A stretch of DNA of 64,000 bases. It comes from Tomocerus qinae (lineage: Eukaryota; Arthropoda; Collembola; Entomobryomorpha; Tomoceridae). The stretch spans positions 129,911,875 through 129,975,874 of the forward strand of contig CM034546.1 of NCBI GenBank assembly GCA_020055645.1, in the 5' to 3' direction. Below are positions 13,322-23,351 of this stretch, piece after piece. Each line of letters starts with the position of its first letter. Positions within the stretch are counted from its first letter, which is position 1. A program made the translations under genes and the position numbers. A model generated the notes under the pieces. The model made no database searches. It worked only from the letters and a program-made list of their open reading frames with translations, and had not been told where the DNA came from.

Positions 13322-13969
13322 TGCTAAAATTGATATTTTGTCAATTTTTGATATTACGAGTCATAAACAATGAAAAATAATTTTAAAATTTCAGTATGAG
13401 GAACTTATTTTCCAGCTTACTTGGTTTATCATATGAATTGAGGGATTTTTCAAGTTCACTTTAATTTTTATAATTCTTTGTGAGTAGTGATGATGAAAAG
13501 TGCTGATGACTTTGCAATATTTATGATAATACTTTTGCTTTTCAAAGGGCAGATGCATTAATAAAATGAAAAACAGTTAGGTTTTTTGTTAATGAGAAGG
13601 AACGTGGCGTGTTGCATGTTATGCAGATATATCTTTGGCATTCAGTCTTCTTCCTACATGATGTGAGAGTCTTTTGTAAGTTGCTATTAAATAGGCAGGT
13701 ACTAATACAAGAATAAAAGATTTACACTTTTTCTAGTTCCTTGTGAGAATCTAAACACTCAATTCCTGGTAGCCTTACAAAGGATTTCACGCTTCCACAA
13801 ACAATTCTCCATTTCTTTTGCATATTTCATCAATCGTGGAACTCTCCACAACAAATGTGACGTCGTCAGCTGCTCAGAATATGCAAAATTAAATCATTCT
13901 TTCTATTTATTATCTTCCAATTGGATCGTGTTCATGTTTTCCTCGGGATTTTTCTAATACTACCAAAAC

Positions 13970-15934
13970 ATGATAAAATTTCTAATTTTTTCGTGTTCCT
14001 TTGCTATTGTCTATGGCATTAACATAGAAAGCGTTGAAGAAGGACCTTGTATCAATCCTAAAGTCGACCCGAATTTCGATTTACTATGGGTAAGGTTAAC
14101 ATTGTTCAGTTTTTATTGACGGACGTTATTATTATCATTTATCAAAATGGTTTTAATTTAATATTCATTTACTACGTAAATAAATGATTAATAATAAAAG
14201 TAAAATCTTAAAAGGTTTAAAGAGCACATTTTAAAGTGCTCAAGAATATAGAAATCTCAGAAAAAGAAAAGAAATTTTCAACCAAATATTAGAAAAAATT
14301 ATCTAAAAAGCAAACAAGCTCTAAAAATAGTTTTCTGATCAACATTTTTGGCAAAATTATGTGTTACAATTGTTTCCATTTTAGATGGGTGAATCGCCAC
14401 AATGGTTTTATCCAATCCGTAGCAAATATGAACTGTACAAGTGGACTGTAGCAATTTCTGGTGGAAATGTTAACAACGTTACCGAAGATATGGCTGAGCG
14501 AAGCTGTATGATTTTGTACGTCGGTGGCGAAAGAGGAGCCTCTCAAATCGCATTTCGAGGGGCTAAAAAAATGTCTTTTGATTCAAGAATTGCAGGCCAA
14601 GGAATTTTTGAATGGGCCGAAAGAAAACCAGATGGAAAATGTTAGTCCACTTTTAAAACAATTAAAAATATGATTTTTTACAAATTTTGATATGAAAATC
14701 CTATGCACAATTGCATGCAATTCATTTTTAGCTGGATTTTTATGGGATATATTTTGGAGTAACAATATTTTCACTAGCACTTGAAACAGAATAATAATTT
14801 CACAACCATTATTTCATATTTTATTCAAATTTACTGTAGATAAGTCTAATAATTTTGAAAACAATTCCGTTATATAAATTTAAACTGAAGAAATTAAATT
14901 TGCCTGTTTTAAAATTAATATATTCCTATAATATAATTAATATGTAATAATTAAATATATTTGCAGATGGACTTCGTGGACGCTCTTACATAACATTGAC
15001 GGATAATGATAAATATTTTGTTTCTGTGTCCTGCTGGGAGATGGAGAAAAAAAGGAGTTATTCTGTCCATTCTACTGTAAAGCACCTGGATGAAAACTCC
15101 AAAGTTAACATTCGGAAGCACTTGAAATCCTTGGGATTCAACAAGACATCAAATTTAGTGGAAACAAACTATGACGATTGTTATGATTACCCTTTCCCCC
15201 AAATTCGCAAGAAGCATCAAACTGATGAGAAATCTAGTCCAAATAATAATGGAAGCGGTTCGGCTGGAAATAATCAAAATACAAACAGAAATCTTAATAG
15301 CCCTAGCAATCTCAATAATAATCCTAACAACAATCCCAACAATAACCCTAATAACTTTAACAACAATAATAATAATAACAGATTTGGGAATAATAATCCC
15401 AACAATTTCAACAATAACCCCAATAATTTTAATAACAATCCCAACAATAATCCCAATAACTTTAATAATAATAATAACAGATTTGGGAATAATAACCCCA
15501 ACAATTTTAACAACAACCCCAACAATTTTAATAATAATCCCAATAATTATAACAACAATCCAAATAATTTTGGGAATAATAATCCCAACAATTTCGGAAG
15601 TAATCCGAACAACTTTGGGAACAATCCCAATAATTATAACAATCCTAATAACAACTTTGGAAATAATCGACAGAGAAACCCGTACGATTTAGGCAATAAT
15701 AATTTTGGCAATCAAAATTTTGGTCAGCAAAATCGAAATCCTAGTCCTACAAATTGGTTTTCAAATTTGATTCAAACAAAAATTAATTTCTTTTCGAATC
15801 TATTTCAAAATTTATTTAGAATTGTTGTCAGACTTGTAACTAGCTTTATTGGTGGAGGTGGAAACAACAACGGAGGAATTTTCGGGGGTTTGTTTGGCGG
15901 TGGCAACAATAACAATAATGGTTTTGGCCGTTGA
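13970..15934 (+). CDS. Secreted lipocalin-like protein with long Asn-rich extension (tandem copy 2)
   Basis: Paralogue of the gene at 7102-9951. Exons: 13970-14089, 14385-14640, 14967-15934 (GT-AG, phases agree), 447 residues. It has a signal peptide (FLIFSCSFAIVYG) and the same GPC...NFDLLW, WFYPI, NVTEDMAERSC and TDNDKYFVSVSCW blocks. The intron that splits copy 1 after the NVTEDMA block is absent here. After the lipocalin-like part (about residues 1-205) come roughly 140 residues dominated by NNPNNF/NNNPN repeats with scattered FGN. A segment shared with copy 1 follows (NWFSNLIQ...FFSNLFQ...RLVTSFIGG), and the protein ends in Gly/Asn repeats. The repeats suggest a structural or aggregating secreted protein with a binding head. 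Function is inferred only. Confidence 0.8.
15303..15670 (+). repeat. In-frame Asn/Pro-rich minisatellite
   Basis: Imperfect 12- to 15-bp units (AAT/AAC codons with CCC/CCT and TTT) encode NNPNNF-type repeats inside the lipocalin gene. Synonymous AAT/AAC variation between units shows they are not recent exact copies. Length polymorphism is likely. Confidence 0.85.
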
Positions 15935-17233
15935 TATAATATCGAATCCAATAGAAATAGTCTAAAAAATATTCGGGTTTTTAATTTTAGGTAGTGTGTC
16001 TCCGAATTTGTAAATTATTGGTATCTCCAATAATAGTGCCAAAGTATGTATCTTTTGCATTGCTTTAGTGCATCTCTGATAAAATTTTATTTTTCTTGCT
16101 TACATTTCTCTTTCGTGCTGTGATTCTACATTAATAAGTTAATTCGTGGTATTAAATAATAATATAAGAATATATATACTTATTATATATAGTTAATTTT
16201 ATTTAACTCTCGGGACCATCAACAGCAAAGCCAGGCGAAACTATAATTTCGCAACTTGATTTCGTTTAGTATGCAAATTGTCATTTACATAATTATATAC
16301 ACAAAAACATAATTGATGTCAGCTACCAGCATATAAATACGATTTCTTCCTGTTGACGATATAAGTTTATTAATTTAAAGAAGTTTTTTAAAGATATTAA
16401 ATGCATGGTAGATTCAGAATTATTGAATCATGGTCTGGAATCTGGAAAATAAATACTGGGCATAGGAAAGAGATATTATGCTTATTATTATATCAAATTC
16501 TATTAACGCTGGTACAATATACTGTATAGGTAAATGAATAAATGTGTAAAACAGCAATTACAATTAAAACAGCAAAATACGCAAATAAATAAGGTATTAA
16601 TGCTATACATAAAAGTATTTCTTCGTATGTCGCATGTATGTATATATATTTTAAACTATGCCATGGCTTTTTGTTGCAATGCAATATTTCATAAAACAAG
16701 GAAGTCCAATACTATAAATGAAATTAGCTTACTTCGAAAATTTAATATTGTGATATGCCTACCCATTTTGAAATTCAGCATTGGTACTGGGGGCCTAGTT
16801 ATCTATAAAAGATTATATTATCATGAAAATAAATTAAAGATTTCATAGGCAAACGTATGATTGTATATTTCGACAACTGTTCTCAATTCTAAACCCTTTT
16901 AATGACTGTTACATTTTACTTCTATTGGAACAACGAGGAAAACTTTCGTCGATCGTTTATTGTCTAAATCAAATGTAAAAATTTAACATCTTATTTTATT
17001 AATATTTAATCAAGTTAAATGGTAGTCGTTTTTACTGATTTATTTTAGTTTTCTGTTTAAAATACATTTAATATATTTAAAACCTGTGTCTCAGGTTTTC
17101 AGAGTAAATATTTATTATATTCATCATACACAACATCATTAAGTAGTTGCATTTCATTGCTAAGTAAGATTATTTTAAACATGATACGTAATGAGTACGA
17201 TCATAAAGTAATGAAAAAGGACTATAAGTAATC
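15935..17233. other. Intergenic spacer
   Basis: About 1.3 kb between convergent genes, AT-rich, with the 3' flanks of both. No coding, RNA or repeat structure that I can support. Confidence 0.55.
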
Positions 17234-18244
17234 CTATTCGACATTTTTGCAGACTTCAGCCACGAAGGGCTTCCATGGATAATTGTATTCGTCATCACAC
17301 ATTTCGCAATGTTCACCCGTAGTGTTATGAGCACATTGGCAAGTCGGGTACACCATATTTGACTTTTGTTGAACTCCGTCTTTGGGGATGCATTTGGCGG
17401 CATGTCCATTGCAGCGACATCTTCCTAAAACGACAAGCTGGCTGATTGTGTGATAGTAATTTTCTTTGTTTTCCCCAGCCGGTTCTTCCCCATTCAAAGT
17501 GTGAAGCTTAGTGAATCGTAGCCGAATGTTCGTGGTTTTCATCAGATTTTGCACTTCCTCAGCTTTAGGGTCTGCGATTGGGAACTTCGGAGAAAATACT
17601 CGGTATATCAATTCTCCCTCTGTTGGCGGGTTAAGAGAAGAATATCTCGTCGTGCAAATCGCATCGGTAATGCGTGCAGGTCTTCTGGGAACTCCTGGGA
17701 AGGCCTCGGAACAATTATTTGCAAAATAAGCAGCTGCTGTCCACGTTTTGCCAAAATCAAGAGACTTTTCAATGAACATTGCCTTCGGGCGGTAACTTTT
17801 GAATTTAAGAGTGATGTGAGTCATGTCAAACACAGATTCCATGTCCAACTGAACTGTGACATCTTCAACTCCGTTCTCCGCTTGCCACCAGCCGTTATTC
17901 AAATTGGAGTGGGATTGGATCACTTGGTCTATTTTGTGACTCAACAGGGAAGATTGAGAATTGCGAGAGTCGCACCGAAAACATTTCTTGCCATCATTGC
18001 CATTCTGCACCACGCAGTAATACTCTTCCCCCCGCAGTCCGCAGGTTGACGAGGCCGAGAGGTTATTTTCCCGTCCGACCACAAGATTCCCGGAAGATGG
18101 ATAACAGGCGAAACCGTCGCAAGGATCAGTTAAATAGGGCAATGTCCCCACGTAAGACAAATGTCTAATTCTTCCCCAACAATTCAAATCCACAACTCCA
18201 ATTAACAACAGAATTCCTGTATAAACTTTCAAATTCAAACCCAT
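17234..18244 (-). CDS. Single-exon secreted mini-laminin (LN domain plus one laminin-EGF repeat)
   Basis: 336 residues in one uninterrupted exon. A hydrophobic signal peptide (GILLLIGVVDLNC) is followed by a laminin N-terminal (LN) domain of beta-chain type: DPCDGFACYPSSG, NNLSASSTCG, KCFRCDSR, and WW...VTVQLDME. Then comes one laminin-type EGF repeat (CRCNGHAAKC ... CQCAHNTTGEHCEMCDDEY). The frame stops just after the first cysteine of what would be the second repeat. In laminins the LN domain drives network polymerisation, so a free LN module could modulate basement membrane or act elsewhere. True laminin chains are over 1,600 residues and multi-exonic. The lack of introns suggests a retrocopy or a specialised short gene. 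Confidence 0.88.
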   Translation of the reverse strand: MGLNLKVYTGILLLIGVVDLNCWGRIRHLSYVGTLPYLTDPCDGFACYPSSGNLVVGRENNLSASSTCGLRGEEYYCVVQNGNDGKKCFRCDSRNSQSSLLSHKIDQVIQSHSNLNNGWWQAENGVEDVTVQLDMESVFDMTHITLKFKSYRPKAMFIEKSLDFGKTWTAAAYFANNCSEAFPGVPRRPARITDAICTTRYSSLNPPTEGELIYRVFSPKFPIADPKAEEVQNLMKTTNIRLRFTKLHTLNGEEPAGENKENYYHTISQLVVLGRCRCNGHAAKCIPKDGVQQKSNMVYPTCQCAHNTTGEHCEMCDDEYNYPWKPFVAEVCKNVE

Positions 18245-20210
18245 TATTGCTTGAAAATTATTTAATATTTATTTAGCAGGAAGAAATAAAGATTATCCTT
18301 GAAAATGTTTAGAACAAACAGGTCAGAGGATACGATCAACGTAAGACTAAGATAGTAAATGATGGCCCCAAACCAATTTCTTCCGCATTTATCTCTCTCT
18401 CTCAAGATAGTCTTGAAGAAATATTATATCATACTCTCGTCGTGTATAATTGTCATCATAATTAATACAAACAGGGTTGCTTGCTGGGCGTGCTAATTTT
18501 TTAAAATGAATACTAATTTTTAAATACGTAATCTTCATTTGCTTTTCTAGTAAAATAGATATATAAATTGAACTAAAAATTAAATGTTAAAGGAAATACT
18601 AAATTTTTTGGATTTATGTGGTCAAAGTTGAAATTTAGCTATGTACTCCGATGACCTGAGTCAGGTCTATCAACCTAGTGGTTCGATTCCTTATATTAGA
18701 AGCCCGAAATTGAAGAACAAGATTTTTTTTAAATGCTATAACTTTTCCTCATCTTCAAAGCTATTTGTTTCTGGATGCAGTCCGGTTTAAAAAAAAACTA
18801 CTTATTTTTATGTTTAACAAACCATAATTGCATTTCTATTCTACGCTCTCTATAAAATGAATGTAGATTATACCATGTATAGGTATCTATACTACACAAT
18901 ATTATGTTATTATTCTATAGGAGGACTCATTAAATGGGGAAGACGAAAATTATGCTAATTGCTAACGGTTGCATTTATTTTTACCGTTGTAATGCCTGAT
19001 AAATTATACCCTGAGTTCGAACACCAATTATATTATAAAAAATTCTAATCAACTGGATATAACGGGAAAGCAGTTGAGATTATTAGGGGTAAGATATGTT
19101 GAAAGAAATTAATATGGTGTAAAATGACATTGCAGTTTTACTTGTAAACAACGATAAGTCGCAGTAAAAAACTCACTTTATTGCATAAATGTATGAAAGA
19201 TGATATTAATGTTAAGTATGCTAAGCATTTTAATTCTTAATACATTACTCTTATCGTTCTGACCTGACCTACTACTTGACTTGTATATTCATGGAATTGT
19301 TGTAAATGTAGTGCATATACATAATACTAAATGTAATAAAGAACCAACAAAATAATTCTGTAATAATTATAAATGTGTTACAGACGATTTAAACATTTTT
19401 TTCGTCTTAATAAGGTCTGCTTATGAATCATCAGTAATTCATCTCGCAGTATATCTGAAATGATTCACCGTGTATGAGTAATCCTATCTACGCATACATT
19501 CATGCAAGGAAAAAAACAATTTAATGATGGAACTGCTTTTTATTAAAGTAGATTCATTGATTTTTCACAAACGGTTTTAAATAGCTTAATACGCAGTCCT
19601 TTCCACCGACAAACCCAATTTTAAAGATAAATTTATCTCGCAGAACCAAACATTTTAAGTGGCACTTTAATACAACATTCACAATATATTACTTAATTAC
19701 CTTTTCAATTGCCAGTAACAGTTCCAGTTCCTAACAATAGAAATAATAATAAAAATTGTAAGTACTTATGGGAACAGAAAACCAGGGAGCAAGTGAGGAT
19801 TGCATTATTCCCGTCCACAACCATCATAATATGACTTAAGAGTTGAAAATGCAACTTAATCTAAAATCTAAATACATTTTATATTCATTCTGTAAGATTT
19901 TTAAGTGATTTTACTTGTAGACTATCCGATGGCGACTGATGGTGTGTCCGAATACAAATTTAGAGTCCAAACTCCAAACTCCTCAAGGAAGAATATTAAA
20001 TATTTATTGATTTTCCTTTGATCAATTGCTATAAATTATTTATTGACACTCGGAAACTCAAAGCCTTTCCCTTCGTGTTAAATAGCTTAACTTCTGCTGC
20101 AACACATTCTCCTCATCCAAGCTTAGCTGGTATAGTACAATTATAAACACATACATATACACACATACAAAATTATAATTACAATAATATCTCTTTTAAA
20201 ATTAGCGAAA
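18245..20210. other. Intergenic spacer
   Basis: Upstream flanks of the divergently oriented mini-laminin and ionotropic receptor genes. AT-rich. A lone GGTTCGATTCC (about 18680) looks like a tRNA B-box, but no cloverleaf forms. No feature called. Confidence 0.55.
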
Positions 20211-22106
20211 ATGAAGAAAAAATTATTTATAGTTATTGTAGTTCACGTAATTTCTTACCTGAAATTTGTTGACGGCATTAACGATATCAATTTGGAACAT
20301 TTTTCCAATTGCGACTTTTCCTTAACCTTTGGAGCATTGTTAGACGAAAATATTTTGGTAAAAAATCAACATGGCCAAATTTGGACAGTCTTTACAGAAA
20401 AGGCATTACTGAATCAATCCAGAAAGATTATTCAAAAAATTTCGAAAGCTGAATGCCAAGTAAATATACTAGTAGAAATAAAAAATTCAAAATTTTTGAA
20501 TAATTTAATTATTACTAAAGGAAGGGAGACGAAGTGCATTTTAATAATTATTTTGGGCACTTCTGACTTCAGTCCTTTTAACTTGACTCAAGAATTGCTC
20601 AAATTAAATGCTCAACTTTATTTTTACTTGAGAGGCATCAACAAATTATTCATGACTTCCATGTCAGCATCATCGATTGTGCCAATGGTGGATTTAGCCC
20701 CAAGTCATTGGAAAATAACTTGGGATGAATACAACGACAACATGCACAGAAAATCAATAAATATTCAAATGTCTTACAAAGCGTACAATTCTCCAAACAC
20801 AATTGCAAAACGGAGAAATTGTGCCCAATCAACGTATATCATTCAAAAGTTAAGTAACAACAATAAATGTTCAAGTTCAATTCGCTCTAAAGTGAGAATA
20901 TTAGAAAATCTATCCCTGCGACATAATTTCACGCCAAATTTTAAAAAAATTGACCAAAGAATCAAACGTCCTAGCATTGCAACAATAATCGCCTTGGACT
21001 ACTACGATAAACAATTTGTGTATCAAACGAATAAATCCATAGTTATTATCAAAGATACAGATATTACACCTTTTTATTGTCAAAAAAGAAAATCCTATGA
21101 AGAAATTTCTCAAATCCTAATTTGGACTGAAAATTATTTCGATACTGCAACTTGGGTATTAATTTCTGTAACAATATTGTCAACATCTTTATTTCTGCAA
21201 TTTGGAAACTGGCAAAAATTGGATTGGGGTATGCAGAAAGTTTTTGGCAGAACGGCAGATAATTTATTTCGTGTAGTTTCAACTTTATTAGGCCAAGATA
21301 TGATTCCGGCAAAAAATTATTCCATGCTGTTGGCAACTCTATTTTTTGTGGGGTTTCTTTTTAGCAGCATATACGAAACTCTAATGACTAGCAAAATGAT
21401 TTCTCCTCCTGACGAATACGTCATTCGGGATTTTAGAGAATTAATTGAGAAAGGATACAAATTATTGACCTTTCTAGAAAACGAAACTTATCTAAATTTG
21501 GATAGAAATACTTTTAGCAAGTATAAATCAAACATTACTAAAAGTTCGTTGCAGATCGATACTCCAGCTTTGCACAGAGACTCAGAGAAAGTTTTAAAAA
21601 AGCTGAAGACAGCTCATGAAAAATTGTTCTTGCTCGTACAGGAAAAAAGACTTATTCACCTTCAGTACATATCTTTGACAGAAATATTGCCAGATGTGAA
21701 TTGTGTGCCCACCCAGCGACCTGTGCTTAATGAATTAATTTCTTGGAGCTTCATCGGGCGTTTTAATGATAAATTTGTACATTCTCTCAGATTGTATCAA
21801 CAAATTGGCTTGTTTACTCATTTTGAAAGTTGGAAATCTCAAAAACTTCGCAAACTAGAATCCGAGGAGGAATATGTAAAAAATCTTCCTCAAGTGATGA
21901 AACTAAATTCTAAAGTTTATACGGTATTTCTCCTGTTGAGTGAAATGCTTCTATTAGCTTCTGTAGTTTTCATTTTAGAAATTATTGTCAAAACGTTGGG
22001 AACTTTTTATTCAGCCATTTCCGACGTTATTCAATTAAATTCAATATTATGCTTTAAAAGTAAGGAAAGATCTAGATATGTTAAAAGACATCGTTATTAT
22101 AGGTAA
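20211..22106 (+). CDS. Divergent ionotropic receptor, single exon
   Basis: 631 residues in one exon, starting with a signal-peptide-like segment (LFIVIVVHVISYLKF). Layout fits variant ionotropic glutamate receptor relatives of arthropod chemosensation: a poorly conserved extracellular region to about 310; a first membrane span (TWVLISVTILSTSLFL); a pore-loop region with FRVVSTLLGQDM; a second span (LLATLFFVGFLFSSIYETLMTSKM, with the receptor-like SSIYETLMTS end); a second extracellular lobe; and a last span (VYTVFLLLSEMLLLASVVFIL) followed by a short basic tail. I cannot identify the classical glutamate-binding Arg/Thr/Asp set, as is usual for the divergent class. Intronless members are typical of expanded lineage-specific clades. 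The ligand is unknown. Confidence 0.82.
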   Translation: MKKKLFIVIVVHVISYLKFVDGINDINLEHFSNCDFSLTFGALLDENILVKNQHGQIWTVFTEKALLNQSRKIIQKISKAECQVNILVEIKNSKFLNNLIITKGRETKCILIIILGTSDFSPFNLTQELLKLNAQLYFYLRGINKLFMTSMSASSIVPMVDLAPSHWKITWDEYNDNMHRKSINIQMSYKAYNSPNTIAKRRNCAQSTYIIQKLSNNNKCSSSIRSKVRILENLSLRHNFTPNFKKIDQRIKRPSIATIIALDYYDKQFVYQTNKSIVIIKDTDITPFYCQKRKSYEEISQILIWTENYFDTATWVLISVTILSTSLFLQFGNWQKLDWGMQKVFGRTADNLFRVVSTLLGQDMIPAKNYSMLLATLFFVGFLFSSIYETLMTSKMISPPDEYVIRDFRELIEKGYKLLTFLENETYLNLDRNTFSKYKSNITKSSLQIDTPALHRDSEKVLKKLKTAHEKLFLLVQEKRLIHLQYISLTEILPDVNCVPTQRPVLNELISWSFIGRFNDKFVHSLRLYQQIGLFTHFESWKSQKLRKLESEEEYVKNLPQVMKLNSKVYTVFLLLSEMLLLASVVFILEIIVKTLGTFYSAISDVIQLNSILCFKSKERSRYVKRHRYYR

Positions 22107-22316
22107 ATTCGGTATGCTTTTTTGTTGCGAAGGACTTTTCCTCTATGTTTAGTGGTCACGTGTACGTCTTAATAGAGTACTAGACTCCATTTGCAAACCA
22201 ATTTATTTTAATGTATCATATTGAATAACTGTTTGTGTTAATAAAATTGGAATTAGTCATAAAATCATTTACAATATTATAACCATTTTGAGTGCACATG
22301 TAAGTACATCATCATC

Positions 22317-22324
22317 ATCAAGAT
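22317..22324. repeat. Left 8-bp target-site duplication of the outer hAT-like shell
   Basis: ATCAAGAT directly before the CAGTGTAC terminus. The same octamer follows the right terminus at 30322-30329, an exact match and the hallmark of one insertion event. Confidence 0.92.
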
Positions 22325-23351
22325 CAGTGTACAAAATACCATTTACCACTTACCAGTGGTAAGTGGTTTTTAATGGTATTTAACGTTAAATACCATACCT
22401 AAAAAGTAGTGGTAAGTGGTATAAATGGTATAAATAGTAAAAAATAGTTTAATCTAAGTTTCGTTTTGGAATTTTGAATAAAATGCGGTGCCAAAGTATG
22501 AAATAGCTTAGCAGATGATCATTGTTGTCATAAATTGATAAGTGTTCATCGATCAGAGTAGGATTCAACCAATGGGGGTGCTAACAACCCTTTCCGACTG
22601 AGAAATTAATTGCAATTAAATTAGCATCAATTTTAAATGGGCGATACCAAATACAAGATCTTTCTTTCTTCATTTTTTTATAACTTTTGGTGTTCAATAT
22701 GATTAATTTAGTTGATTAAGGGGCTAATTGGAAATATTTCATAGAAAATAAACTTATATTTTAGGAAGTCTAGTGTATCTGTATTCAGCTGTCTAATCAA
22801 TCGCTAAAATTTACCATTTTGACCATTAAATGCATTTTGACCATTAAGTGCATTTTTACAACTGTGATGGTAAAAACCCATGCCATAGTTTGGTATTCAT
22901 TGTTGATGTTGGTATTCAATTCTGTAGTACCCAAATTAACCAAAACTGCCAAAATATTGTGCCCGGTATAATGGTGGACGTGTGGTATTTATAAGTGTCC
23001 AACTTGCCACCAATTTGTTGAATACCTTATATTTGGATGCCATTAGATACCAAAAACCATCCTATACCTTGGTTAATCCTATTTTGAGTGCATTATGCCA
23101 ATGGCTACTGCAATTCCAATACAGTGGATTTAATTTATGATTTAGTATTAGATACTTTGAAACCGTCATAATAGGCTATAAACAGAAAATCGGAAAAGGT
23201 TTTTATTATTGAAATTGCTGTCATTTATTTCTGAAATGGGACACATTTTATTTCATTTTAATCAGTTCATAAATGTCACTAACAATTAATTATCTCAATT
23301 ATTATAAATTAAAGTCCCAATTTTGGTGTCCTTATTACTTCCATTTGTAAG

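Larger units (their letters stand above)
9952..13969. other. Spacer between the two lipocalin genes
   Basis: Four kilobases without an intact gene. It contains a non-LTR retrotransposon 3' fragment, a hAT-type MITE, a degraded GCACGTATCC-family MITE and a 50-bp tandem repeat (listed separately). The rest is plain AT-rich sequence. Confidence 0.6.

Noticed and set aside
15274..15543. Leu/Gly-rich open frame on the minus strand
   Set aside because: It is the complement of the Asn-repeat coding region of the lipocalin gene.
18675..18690. GGTTCGATTCC, a tRNA B-box-like word
   Set aside because: No acceptor stem or anticodon arm can be drawn around it; likely chance or a very old SINE trace.
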